64,000 nucleotides of DNA, taken from assembly GCA_946902875.1 (NCBI GenBank), contig OX336343.1:4515754-4579753 (forward strand). Direction: 5' to 3'. Positions 42,901 to 53,589 of this stretch are shown one piece after another. Position numbers and translations under genes: made by a program. The notes beneath the pieces are model-generated. The model was given only the letters and a program-made list of their open reading frames with translations, searched no databases and was not told where the DNA came from. How positions within the stretch are numbered: the first letter of the stretch is position 1; every line of letters starts with the position of its first letter. The stretch is from Nematopogon swammerdamellus. Lineage: Eukaryota; Arthropoda; Insecta; Lepidoptera; Adelidae.

Positions 42901-45900
42901 AGGATCGTGTGACGTCATAGCCGTCTCCACAGATTAGAGACGGCTATGGTGACGTTGGTATCGCGTTCTCATTCTCACCCGCCCATACCGATGACAAGAG
43001 CGAGCGGAAAGACGGCAATCGCGCCGGTGGGCGAGCGATGAAATCCCTCTCGCTCACTCCCATCATCCGTAGGCAAGTGAGAACGAGAACGCGATAGCAC
43101 CGTCGTAGGGATCGTGTCACGTATCACAATACTGCGTGTGAATGCACACACACTTGTATCGACGTCTAGCACAAGTTGCATCGCACGATGTCCGATCTAT
43201 AAAATGCACATCGATGGGCCGATAGGTGCAAGATGTATCCTCCTGTAGTAACCTGTGTGACCACTCGCAAATTAGCCACTTTATAATATAGGAAAATCGT
43301 ATGTATCGGTTAAACCCTTGAGTTGCGATACACATTTTAAACTAAGAAGAATGCATTTAAATGCAATTGAGGCTAGGTCCTCTTTGAAGTATTTCAGGAT
43401 GAAAACTTTCTACCTCAAAATGCCGTAGAAGGTGTTGAATTGAGCTTACGATATCTTCACCAAATATACCCGGTCCTATTGGCAGTAGAGGAGAGTGTCA
43501 TTCGAGGTCGGGACTAGCGAGCGGCCACTGTGTAGTTCCCCAGCATGTGTTACGTTTCGACTCGCATCAAGCCCTCGTCAGCTAGTCTGCGATGACTAGG
43601 ACGCGGAGAACCACCAGTCCCACTCTTTGCCTCCATCTCTCTGCCTATTCAAGTTCTGTAGGATACCTCCAGTGACGTTTTCGAAGCTTTAGAGATCTCT
43701 GAACTCTGCACTAGAGCGTAGACTTGAGTTATCGGTACCTGTTTAGCAAAATACATTGTACCTACGTACATAGATACATAGACGCTAGCTTCTGGACGAC
43801 GTGTGTGATGTAGTCAACTATTTCAGATAAAACAAATGTGTTTGGAAGACAGCCAATGCCATAAAACATGCGTTTCCTGACCGGCCTGACCTTGACTGAC
43901 CTTGTATTACGAAGTTGACTGCTTGCCGTTCGGCCTGTGACCTGAGCAAGAAATCAGCGTTGTTGATATTGTTGAACTTTCTGCGGCGACCGCACAGCGT
44001 CTCCAGCACCCCGTCCTGCTGGCGGCAGCGCTCCACCACGCGCTCGCCGAAGGATTTCAGCGAGGGAAAAGTTCCTGGAACCATAATATACCTACTTGTA
44101 ACAATAAACTTTTACAGGAAGTACAATATGGGGCAATACTAAGATGGGGAAGAATGGGGAAATACTAAGGAAAAAAATTCTAGACGATCAAGGTTCCTTG
44201 CGTTACACCAGTGGATCCAGTCTGCCGTGACAATACATCAGCCACCGTGTTGTCGGCTCCCTTCACATGCTCTAATTAAGTATAAATTACGGTACACAGT
44301 ACGGTGGTACCAACTCAGATGTGGAGCATGCAAATATTATTCCGGCTCAACAGGTGCCTTTCAGAATTTTCCTCAATCAATACACGCTAAGCGGGAATCC
44401 GACGGTTGATCACTCATCTCCGACACGCGTCCTACACCACCAGTAGGTATATTTCTTTCGAAGGAACTTACTGTTGAAGCTGGAGACGACAGTGAGCGCC
44501 TGTTCGTAGCTGGTGTTGAGGATGTCCATGAGCTTCCTGGTGCCGGCCCCGTACATGCTGGCGTACACTATCCGCTTTGTCCTCTCGCGGTCCTCGCGCG
44601 ATATCTCTTCTGAGGGCTTCTTCAGCCTGAACATTTAGGGGAAGGTTGCTATCATTGGACCCTCTAACTTCCTTGCCTATTACCTCTTAAAGTATTCGTG
44701 ATAACTTAAAACCATTTGATGATTTTTATTTATTACATTATCGAATATTGAAAAAAACCTGGGAATACCAGAGTTATTCCCCCCAGAGCCATGTTGCTGT
44801 TCTGATGTGTAGGTATGTAATCATAAATCAACTAATTACTTTTAACAATTTGTGAAACAACCACCCGCCAGGTGGGACGACGACGACATCAATTACGTCG
44901 GCGGAAAGCAGTGGTTCCGTATCACTGAAGGTCAGGAGGACTGGAGGAAAATTAGAGAGGCGTATGTCCAGCACTTCCAGCAGTGAACGCTTACACGCTG
45001 ACTGATAACAGCTAGCTAGAGAGTGCATTCTCCTTACCGAGCTTGAGCAAAGTAGACTTCGAAATAAAATGTTCCAGAAATAATCAAAACATAATACTAC
45101 AGGTAGGTATACATAATATTGTGAAGCAGTTGGCTCTAAGCCTGTAAACTAGTTTCTTGGTTGGGGATCTTCATGCAAAACCCCTCGATCACCAGACACC
45201 CCAGCCAGCCAATGTCCTCCATGAAGGCCACAAGACAACCGGGGCGGCTGCAGACCGTTCATTTGGCACCCCCCAGAAGGCAAGTGTCACTTGACGATCT
45301 TTTCATGGACGCGAACAACGCTACCTACCTAATGCAATTAATCACGTGAGCAAATTTTTTGGATTTTTTGACCCCCGCTCCAGCTCAAGCTAGTGTTTAA
45401 AATATATAAATAAATAATAAAAAATTAAAAAAAGATGACGTGAGATTGTTGAAGACCCTCCCCCCCCCCCCCCCCCCCCCCTTTTTTGCTCACGTGATTA
45501 ATGGATGTCCCCTAATGAGGGGTCTCTCCGATAGGTTGCAAGTCGCTTTGAGATCAATATTTATTTCTTTGTATGAATGACTACAAGCATATAAGCGAAG
45601 TTATGACAGCCAATTTTAGAGAACCTGAAGTCAAAATCGCTTATATAAAATTATTAATCATATATTAATCAAACCATTTGGCTGCGAGGGCGACAAAGAA
45701 GTCGCCACTGCGCGTGAAGAGTTCCACCAAGGCGTTGTCGCGAGCGAGGTGCGCGAACACGCGACACTCCACGTGCTGGAAGTCCGCGGAGAGGAACACG
45801 CGCCCCGCACGCGCCACGTACACGGACCGCAGTTGCAGGTACTTTTGCTCTGATGGAACAAAAAGCGGTTGTGAGTTCAGGTACGTCGGAGGAACTGCTT

Positions 45901-48900
45901 TGAAGAGTTCAGATATAAGTAGGTGAGCATGAGTTTGTTTGGGAATCCTAAACACTCTAAACATGGCTTTGGTTCTATGACCACATTTACCGTGCTGTGC
46001 GTATTTATTTCAACTAAGGAAATTACAACAGTCTTTGGCCACTTGACTGTGAAGGTCTGCAACAACCCGGTGGCTATATACCAGCTGAGTTAGCATTAAC
46101 TGAAAATGCTTGGAATGATGATCCCGACTTTATGAGAATTGTGTATTTGCAGGTAAAGCAGTTACGTTGCACCATCCACAAATTAGAGGGTATCATTGCA
46201 GTAGGAAAAGTGTTATTTAAATGTTAATGTATTAGATTGTTATCGGCAAACGTCACGAATTAGGTGTGTTCTTACTGAAAATATCTAACTTACCTCCACC
46301 AATATCTTTTGGATACAAATCCAGCTCAAACGGTAGCTTGGGTATGGCTTGGAGGTTCGGATTGTTGCAGGCGATTCTACCGGTCGCCGCTGCGGTTTGC
46401 AACCTGCACATTCTCATAAAATTAACCATTGCATTAGGTACTTACCTATATTTATCTAGGAACTTTCATGAAATGTAATTCCGCCTTGGAGGAAAGAAGC
46501 TAGCTAGCGCCTCCGTTCATATTATCTCTCATATATCTCGACGCTTTCCACGCACAAAAACGTAGATATAACAAATCTTGGAAGGAAGCTTAGATATAGC
46601 AAACCTTGGTTGGAAGGTTTAAGTAAGTGGCTATCGTCTATATACTGCTATCCACTGCGGGAGGTCCCCTACAACTTACCAAGTGGCCCTGACAACGTTG
46701 TCGCGGACGTGCTGCGCGATGCCGGTGACGAAGGTGGCGAGCGCCTTGTGCAAGTGCCGATACTCCAGCACCAGCTTCGGCAGAGGATGCACGTCCGCCA
46801 GGCTCTTCAGCTGCACGTCACAATGGTTTTGTTCGGTTAGATGAGGTAAAGTCAGATGTAAGTTATGGTTTGACAATGAAAATACAAACAAATATTCCAG
46901 GATATGTGAGATAGAACGTGTCAGATATCCTGGAATCGCCTGTCTCATCCTGGACTCTCCTGTATCAATTTACCATTTTAATTTTTATGCTGGCTTTAGG
47001 TAACCTGATTTCCCATGTCTAACTGGTATCTTCTCTACCTGATATAGTTTGCACAAGCCGCGAAAGTCCTAGTAACCCTTATTTAACCGTGAATTAAAAT
47101 GATAGCAGATGAACTCAGTCCACAGACCATGGCTTCCGATGTGGACTTGGCCCCGGAGCAGAGAGTTTCCTTGATCTTGACGTTGCCCCTGGTGTCCAGC
47201 TTGAGGTCATCGTAGAGTATGGCGCGCAGTTGCAGCGGGGAGTTGATCTGGAACACCTTGCCGGCGGAGCGGTAGCACTCTTGCTCCACCCGCTTCATCT
47301 TCTCCAGGATGGTACGCTCCATGTTGTCCAGACCGACCGTGTCCACTTGCAGACCGAGCATCTCCAAGCCTGCCGCGAACAAAACGTACAGGATTTTTAG
47401 ATAGTTGCAAAGATGAGAGAGAGTAAAGAGAAAAATTGGAACCCAGCCATAATTATTCATGGATGGGACTAGCATAACCCAAATGAAAATGAAATTAAAT
47501 TAAATGAAAAAACATAAATTATTGCACAAAAGTGACAAAAGACGGGCTTAAAGCCTAAAGGCATTCTCTACCAGTCGTGCCTTGGAGTGTCGATAAGGTG
47601 GAGAGGAAGTGCGAAATCAAATGAAAAAAATTATAATATACCTAGTTACACATATAACAATATAGGTACCTACAATTAAATATACTTACAGGTTCAAAGT
47701 AGGTACTATACATACATACATAAGGCAGTTTCTGTACAAACGATAACACTCATGGAGACATTACTTGTTTAAAAACATATTTTATGTTCCGTCAAACGGG
47801 ATTTGAAAATGTTGTATGGATTTGATGATCGGGTAAGAATATATCTCTTTATTTTCGGCTTTGCGTCTATAATAAATAAGTAGTAAAAGTACTTATTGAA
47901 ACAACTAAAAATTAAGGACTTACCTACATCTGAAGTCATAGATCAAGTTAAAAATTAACAAGAAATCTTTGGGAAAATTGTATGTAAACATTCCGAAATA
48001 CCTACCTTAACTGAATAGCATCCTTTGTGAACAACATTTCAACTTTGATCAATAATAGAGCTTACCTGCTATTATCGGCAATAGTTTCATTTCCATATCC
48101 ACAAATATGTTCCACAACGAGTTCTCGTTCAGAACTGTCCTTAAGATCGCCATACAATCGTTCAGTAGTGTCATGTACCAGGCCGCCTTCTGTGCATTGC
48201 TGTCAGTGACCACTGTGTACTCGGCCGTGTAGGAGATGGCTTTCTGTACGTCGGAGAAGGAGTTGGGAGGTCTCTCGGGGTCCAGGAGGAAGCAAGCCAC
48301 CTGCAATGCATTGTATGGAAACGCACACAGGTATATTTTCCCCCAAGTGCAGTCACGGGTCCTTCAAGAGGGATGTGAATAGGCACCTGTCAGGTCAGCA
48401 TGGCATTCGTGGCCCCCGCATACGATCGAATGTCCATGGGCGTCGTTAGACACCTTATGGGTGGCTATGAGCCGCACATCGCGCTTTCAATAAAAAAAAA
48501 GAAGTTTTAAATTAGACGCAACAAACGATAGTAAATAAATAATATTTATTCTATTAGATAATTACTGAAGACGGCTTTCGCCAAAATATTTAATAAAATA
48601 AAAAATGTGTTATTTTGCCATGGTATCAACCGTTGCCCATGGAAATGAAAGGGATAATATTATGTTCCAGGTACCTTCGTGTCAAGAATGCCATTAGCTA
48701 TTCCTGATGGATGCAGATCCAAGCATTTAGCGGCAAACATGATTATTTCCTTGGCCTCATAACACACCTTGCTTCTTTCCGAGCTCATCAATCTCTTGAA
48801 GAATTCCCTAAAAACCAGACATAGTTAACTAATGAATGTGATAGGCCGACATTTTAAATATTATGTCTTCGTGTTTACACTCACTTCATAGAATCAGATT

Positions 48901-51900
48901 CAAGTATGGCCGCTTTTGTCAAATAATAGAATTTGTCATCAAGACACATCATTAATCCATTAGGAAAGCAGTTCTCTTCAGTGTATTGTCGGTTCAATTG
49001 GTTGAAGTCATTTCTGAAATTCATAAATCGCACATTCCAATAACACATTGCAATGTACTGTGTGGGGTCGGTACTTAATAAGAATAGTCCCACTGCATCT
49101 CTCCCCGTGCATGTCGTAAAAGGCGACTAAGGGATAAGCGGCCTACAGACACCCCGGTCGACTTGTGGCTTTCATGGAAGACATAGGCTGGCTGGGGTAG
49201 CTGGAGACTGCGGGGTTTTGCACGAAGGTCCCCAACCAAGCGGGATTAGTTTGCAGGCCTAGAGCCAACCATAAACCAAAACAACAACAACAACAACACA
49301 TTGCAATTAGAACAAAACAATGTATCTAAGGAGAGATAAAATTGGTAAGAATTTAGAACTTACTGGAATATGAGAGTCAGAATTACATCAACATCACTTT
49401 CTTGGAAAAACGTGTGAGAATGTTCTCCAATGTTATGCTCGGACAAATTGACAATGTTAAAAACAATGTCCTTTATCGGAATTTGAGATTTGATCGGCAC
49501 TGTGAACTTTGACAATTTCTTTTTGGCTTTATTGCTATTTAGTTTGCCATTTCCACCAGCAGAGTTCAAATTTGGTATATTTGTTTCAAAATGATCATCG
49601 TTGGGTGAAACGTCTGTACATACAATCTGTCGTGGTTTGATTTGTTCAACGGAAATTATATTGATCTTGTTTACTTCTTCCCATGTAGTCTTATTGTCCG
49701 ATGACATTGGTTTAACCACAACATCTTGAGGTATGCCTTCTTTCGTATGAATAATAAATTTGTTCGCGTCTACTTTATATGAGTATTTAAGTATGCCACC
49801 CTTATTTACTAGTCGTGATTGAATGGCCTTGTTTTCATTATTGGAAGCATTTAAATTGGTTTTCAATTCAACTTGATCTACATCCGTAGTAGCACTTTCA
49901 TTCACGGGATTTTCGGGGTAAACATTTTCTAACCAATCTTTAACGGCCTTAGTATATGGTTTCTTGCGCATGCTGTTGGAGGTAACTTTTTCTATAGTTT
50001 CTTTGTCAGTTTTATTATTTTCAATTACTTTTTTTTTCTTCTTTGGAACCAGTTCCGTAATTTTCTTTTGTTTATAGTTCTTTTTAGGTCCTGGTTCCTT
50101 GCTTACTTCCATTCTAAATGGAGACTTTGTAATTTCGGTCCTACAGGCAACATTCAGTGGTGCTTTAGGTTTTGTAGGTTTTGGTTTGTTCTCAGTTTTC
50201 ATGTTAACGATACTTGAATGTTTTATGTCAAAGTTATTTTCAATTGCAAACAAAGCATCGCTGTCGAACATGTTGTCCCATTCTACAACATAATTTTTAG
50301 AATTTTCCTTTGAAACATCTTTTTCAATATTTTTTTTAAACGCAGGACATAATATTATATTCTCAAGTGTAGGTGGTATGAATTCTTCTACGCTCATTTG
50401 TTTTTGAGGTTCGAGATTCATATTGATGGATGAATTACGGTCAATGATGTCTGGAACAGTTTTGCTATCAAGCAGCTCTTCAGCAAATGGTACATCAAAA
50501 TGATATAAATCACTTTGTGATTGTTTGTTTCCTCTGAAATTCCTTGATGCTGTTTTGTCTGATTGTTTGTACTTATTGCGGGAATGGTTTCCGAAACTGT
50601 CATTAATATTGGCCTCATTACTGTAATTGTTATTGTCGCCTGAGTTGAATCTGCAAGGAAAGTTTTTGAAAAATTACCTGCTATTTGGTATTGTCTAAAT
50701 TGTATACAAAATTTTTGACAACTCAATAAATTAATAGTTACATTATGCAATATTAAAATACAATAAAATTATTCTTACTGAAACACGGTTTGCTCTCGCT
50801 GATATGTATTCTTTGTTTCTGAAATTTAAATTATCTGATATTTAAAGACAGAATAGGTACATGAACTTCGGAAAATCAATACTTTATGAGAGAAGGCCCA
50901 AACGAAGTACTTACATCAGTTTTTCGAAGCAAATTAGAAAACGTGCTGACCGCACATACTTCAAGAATTATGCGCATAATGCGCAGGGAGCAAGGCCATT
51001 CAGTGGGGGAATGCTGCGTCCGTCATGGGGACCATGCCATTGATCTCCATGATGGATGAACATTTTTGTTTATAAATTATAGATATTATTATTTATGGAG
51101 CGAATGTGAGTGGAAGGGTCGGGAAGGGTCGCCCTAGACGCACATAGCTAGACCAGATCGGGTATGTGCTCAAAAAGGGTCAAATGTGTAGTACCCATAA
51201 CCGACGAGCATGTACGAAGAACATTATGAGAGTGGAAGAGGCGGCAGAGGTGTGTCAGGATCGTGGGACGTGGAGATCCATTGTCTCTGCCTACCCCACT
51301 GGGAAACAGGCGTGTCGCTATGTATGAATGAATTTATGTACTAACGTGTCCCAAAACTCAACGTCAAGCGGGAACCAGGGAGTAGGCCAGTTTATGACTA
51401 CCCAGGGAAAAATAAGAAAAAAAATCTGAGTCATTTGTTTTTTATGATAATATGAGCATTTTTTAAAAACATGGACATTTTAGGTACTTACTACAACTAC
51501 AAATACCGTTTTGGGCACCAGAAGAAATTACATTGTTACCTAGTTTGTATTCTGTATTTATTAGAATTCCGGCCCAATTTAAAAAAAAAAACCAATTAAT
51601 AGTATTTATTACATGAAAAAAGATGCAAATAATGCATATTGAACATTGCTGAAACTTTATAGTTATTCCATCCAATGGGTGAGCTTATTGCCGTTAGGGC
51701 AAACTTTTCCAGTACACCCATTAGATAAATGTTGATAAAAGGTTTTGCGGCCAATTTATCTTTATAAAAGATAAAACAAAGAATAAAAGAAAAAAGAAAA
51801 CCCTCAAAACATATTTGCACTGAAACTACAAAAACACAAAACACTTTACATATTTCACAATGCACTCGATTGTATCTCAATTCAGCGTAGGCTACAAGCC

Positions 51901-52266
51901 TACGCTGAATTGAGAAGACACTACAACAGTGAAGACGGAAAACTCCAAGCGCCGCAAATGAAAATTAATAACTAGGTACTTTTTTGGTCTGAGATTAACT
52001 CTTGTAAGTTAGGTACGATGAACTTGTGCCGTTTCCGATGGAAACCCTCTGTACGTAAAGCGCCAATGCCTCTGTACATGAAAATACGTTTTATTACAAT
52101 AGGTACGTAAAATATTGAAATTACCATTCTCAATCCAAGACCGTATCGAAAAGTCAATGACCTCACCACCGAAGGCGGACAAACGTGATTTATAGGCGTG
52201 TGGATTGAAGGAAAACTTCCAACCATTCCCAGACCCAGACCCTTGTCTTGGTCTTTCGTTGCTCAT
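39917..52266 (-). CDS. POLN: Family-A DNA polymerase nu-like (POLN), 14 exons
   Basis: Exons on -: 52266-52125, 50818-50779, 50650-49364, 49013-48885, 48807-48675, 48300-48066, 47369-47128, 46810-46680, 46403-46294, 45849-45675, 44626-44472, 44074-43901, 41780-41631, 40020-39917. Phases all agree (1068 codons). A nuclear repair polymerase of the Pol I fold. The N-terminal 480 residues are low-complexity and basic (NLS-like PKKKKKV at 263-269), with no helicase, which argues against theta. Pol motifs: FQINSPLQLR, TGRIACNNPNLQAIP, motif A SADFQHVECR (D839, E844), O-helix RERTKRIVYASMYGAG (R888, K892, Y896), QAERQAVNFVIQGSAADLCK (a nu hallmark), motif C QIHDELVWEV (D1019, E1020) and a C-terminal RSWADML. 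The first two exons rest on phase and splice signals only. Exon 10 uses a weak GTTTGA donor. Confidence 0.88.
40740..40900 (-). pseudogene. LINE RT fragment in POLN intron 13
   Basis: On -, TSATYADDMAALASHSSAAM is a YADD catalytic-box segment of a Jockey-type RT, followed by about 15 matching residues before the frame diverges. The remaining intron (40021-41630) includes another LINE tail at 41018-41255. Confidence 0.7.
41018..41255 (-). pseudogene. LINE (RTE-like) C-terminal remnant
   Basis: On -, GRRPARWNDDTKYFGGKQ, a stop, then FRTAESREDWRKIGG. Same family as 14076-14350 and 44860-45005, more decayed. Confidence 0.68.
42440..42600 (-). repeat. tRNA-derived SINE-like repeat
   Basis: On -, a Pol III B box GGTTCGAATCC (42499-42509) sits about 35-40 nt after an A-box-like GGTCGCGTGGTTTGGGC. 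Downstream is a T-run (rev. of 42469-42477) and non-tRNA sequence. The layout is a tRNA-related head with a body, that is a SINE, in a POLN intron. A related body segment with AAGGGAAGGGACCTA lies at 42380-42405 and 62590-62610. Confidence 0.5.
43428..43690 (-). mobile_element. Old 5'-truncated RLE LINE copy
   Basis: Diverged relative of the 3' end of the elements at 24974-31438: from GAAGGTGTTG through CCACCAGTCCC and into the last coding region (TCCAGTGACGTTTTCGAAGC). Its divergence shows that the family has been active over a long time. It lies in a POLN intron. Confidence 0.82.
44860..45005 (+). pseudogene. LINE (RTE-like) C-terminal remnant
   Basis: Open frame ARWDDDDINYVGGKQWFR, then EGQEDWRKIREAYVQHFQQ and a TGA. 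Same family as 14076-14350. It sits in POLN intron 10, antisense to the gene. Confidence 0.75.
45130..45260 (-). repeat. (AAC)n-tailed repeat family C, fragment
   Basis: GGTTGGGGATCTTCATGCAAAACCCC and GCCAGCCAATGTCCTCCATG are the inverse of sequence in the copy at 49058-49298. The tail itself is missing here. Confidence 0.6.
45342..45497. mobile_element. piggyBac-like MITE with poly-C tract
   Basis: 156 bp flanked by TTAA (45338-45341 and 45498-45501), with perfect inverted ends TCACGTGAGCAAA and TTTGCTCACGTGA. It contains an unbroken run of about 25 C (near 45456-45481). The TTAA target implies mobilisation by a piggyBac-type transposase. It lies in POLN intron 10. Confidence 0.72.
48350..48510 (+). 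repeat. Interspersed repeat, family D
   Basis: CCTTCAAGAGGGATGTGAAT...CACCTGTCAGG...CATGGGCGTCGTTAGACACC matches 21585-21720 with moderate divergence. It may be a LINE 3' end (a frame reads FKRDVNRHLSG), but the class is not certain. It lies in POLN intron 5. Confidence 0.5.
49058..49298 (+). repeat. (AAC)n-tailed repeat family C
   Basis: Runs from GGGGTCGGTACTTAATAAG through CCCGTGCATGTCGTAAAAGG to a terminal AACAACAACAACAACA stretch. The simple 3' tail marks it as a retroposed SINE or LINE 3' end. It lies in POLN intron 3. Confidence 0.65.
51100..51345 (+). pseudogene. LINE ORF2 C-terminal remnant
   Basis: The + frame ends VCQDRGTWRSIVSAYPTGKQ followed by ACRYV and TGA, a common C-terminus of lepidopteran LINE ORFs. 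The upstream part is frame-damaged. It lies in POLN intron 1. Confidence 0.6.
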
Positions 52267-53589
52267 TGCTCACCCACTTCAAAATTGTTTTGAAACTCTT
52301 CTTCTTCTTTTTACCGGTTCTTTTTAACTTTTATTTTACGCAACGTATACTTTCGAACACTGACAGCACCATTTCGCGCTCAGGAAATCGGAAGTCAGCG
52401 CTTTATGATTTTTTTTTTATTTTTTTTTTTTTAGATTAATTCGTTTCCTCCCGAACAGGCAAAACTCATTAGAGTATACAGCCAATTCTGTTGTAGCTTT
52501 TAACGTCTGTTGTATAAGTTCTCGCACCGCGAGAACCACAAAAATATTTATATTTAATTACAACGACGACGCGACAAACTTCCGCCGTCCGCCATCTTTT
52601 TTCAACCAGCGCTTTATGATTTTGTGTCAACCATATATTCTTGTACTCAAGAGTTGGAAGCACGTCGTCTTGAATTAAGACCGTTCGCAGTAGTCTACCT
52701 CCGACACATGCATGGCATGTCATTATATCTCCCGCTAGGTTGGGATTACATGCATTCACTAGTACAGAGTACCTACTATAGTTAAAAGAGTTATTTACTG
52801 CTTGCTACGCGATTAAAGTTAATATTTTCCCTGTCGTATTGGAATATAAAATTATGTATCCAAGACCTAAGGGTACATGTATAAAGTGCCGGTGTAAGGT
52901 ACCTGTTCTATCGATAGCGAGGATTCTTAAGTCTATTATTGTTTGTGTTTTAAAAATACGTTATGGTAATTTTTTTATAACCTCATAAAACACTTTAGGA
53001 AATACCTGTAATAAAAAATAAAATAAAAAGAACCACACTTTCCCTCGAGCCGAAGTCTGCCGAAAGGAAGGAAGGAGGCAGAAAGTCTTTCAGGTGGCGC
53101 ACCGCTTGAAGGGTTCGTATTACGGCATTGCTGCTCTAAGGCTACTGCCGTTGGCTTTGTCTTTGTCTTTCAAGATGAATAAGATAAGGATGTATCTAAA
53201 TTATTTGTATAAATCCGAACCACCATGTGGCAGCCTGCCTTGAAGGAAGGAAATAGGATTTCCTCCAGAAGGGTGACTGGGGTGACAGCGAGCGAAATCA
53301 CAGAAAGCAAAAACACATTGGCTGTATGGTCAAATGATCTTTGCCTGCCTATTTATGGCGAAAACAACAACAACAACAGCAATGCATGAGTGCATGACAG
53401 AAAGGAAGCTGAGATGTGATGAGATGTCATAAATGACAGCGGGTCTGTGAATGACACAATAAAAAAAAAATCGTGAATGTTTTCGTGATATTTTCCCTGT
53501 TCCTTGCTACTTTTGTTCTTTGTTATTCATAACTTTACGAATAATGTGTAAACTTCTGCAGGCATCAGTGTGACTGTCGGGATCGCAAG
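52267..53589. promoter_or_regulatory. Head-to-head intergenic region between POLN and Vps41
   Basis: 1.3 kb separates the two start codons. It must hold both promoters, but no TATA or initiator can be named with confidence. About 53041-53384 is a repeat with an ACAACAACAACAAC tail. A good splice acceptor (TTCTGCAG, ending 53561) precedes the Vps41 ATG by 28 nt, so Vps41 probably has at least one upstream untranslated exon. Confidence 0.5.

Noticed and set aside
39917..52266. POLN locus as DNA polymerase theta (mus308)
   Set aside because: No helicase motifs occur in the N-terminal exons, and the QAERQAVNF...GSAADLC segment fits nu better than theta.
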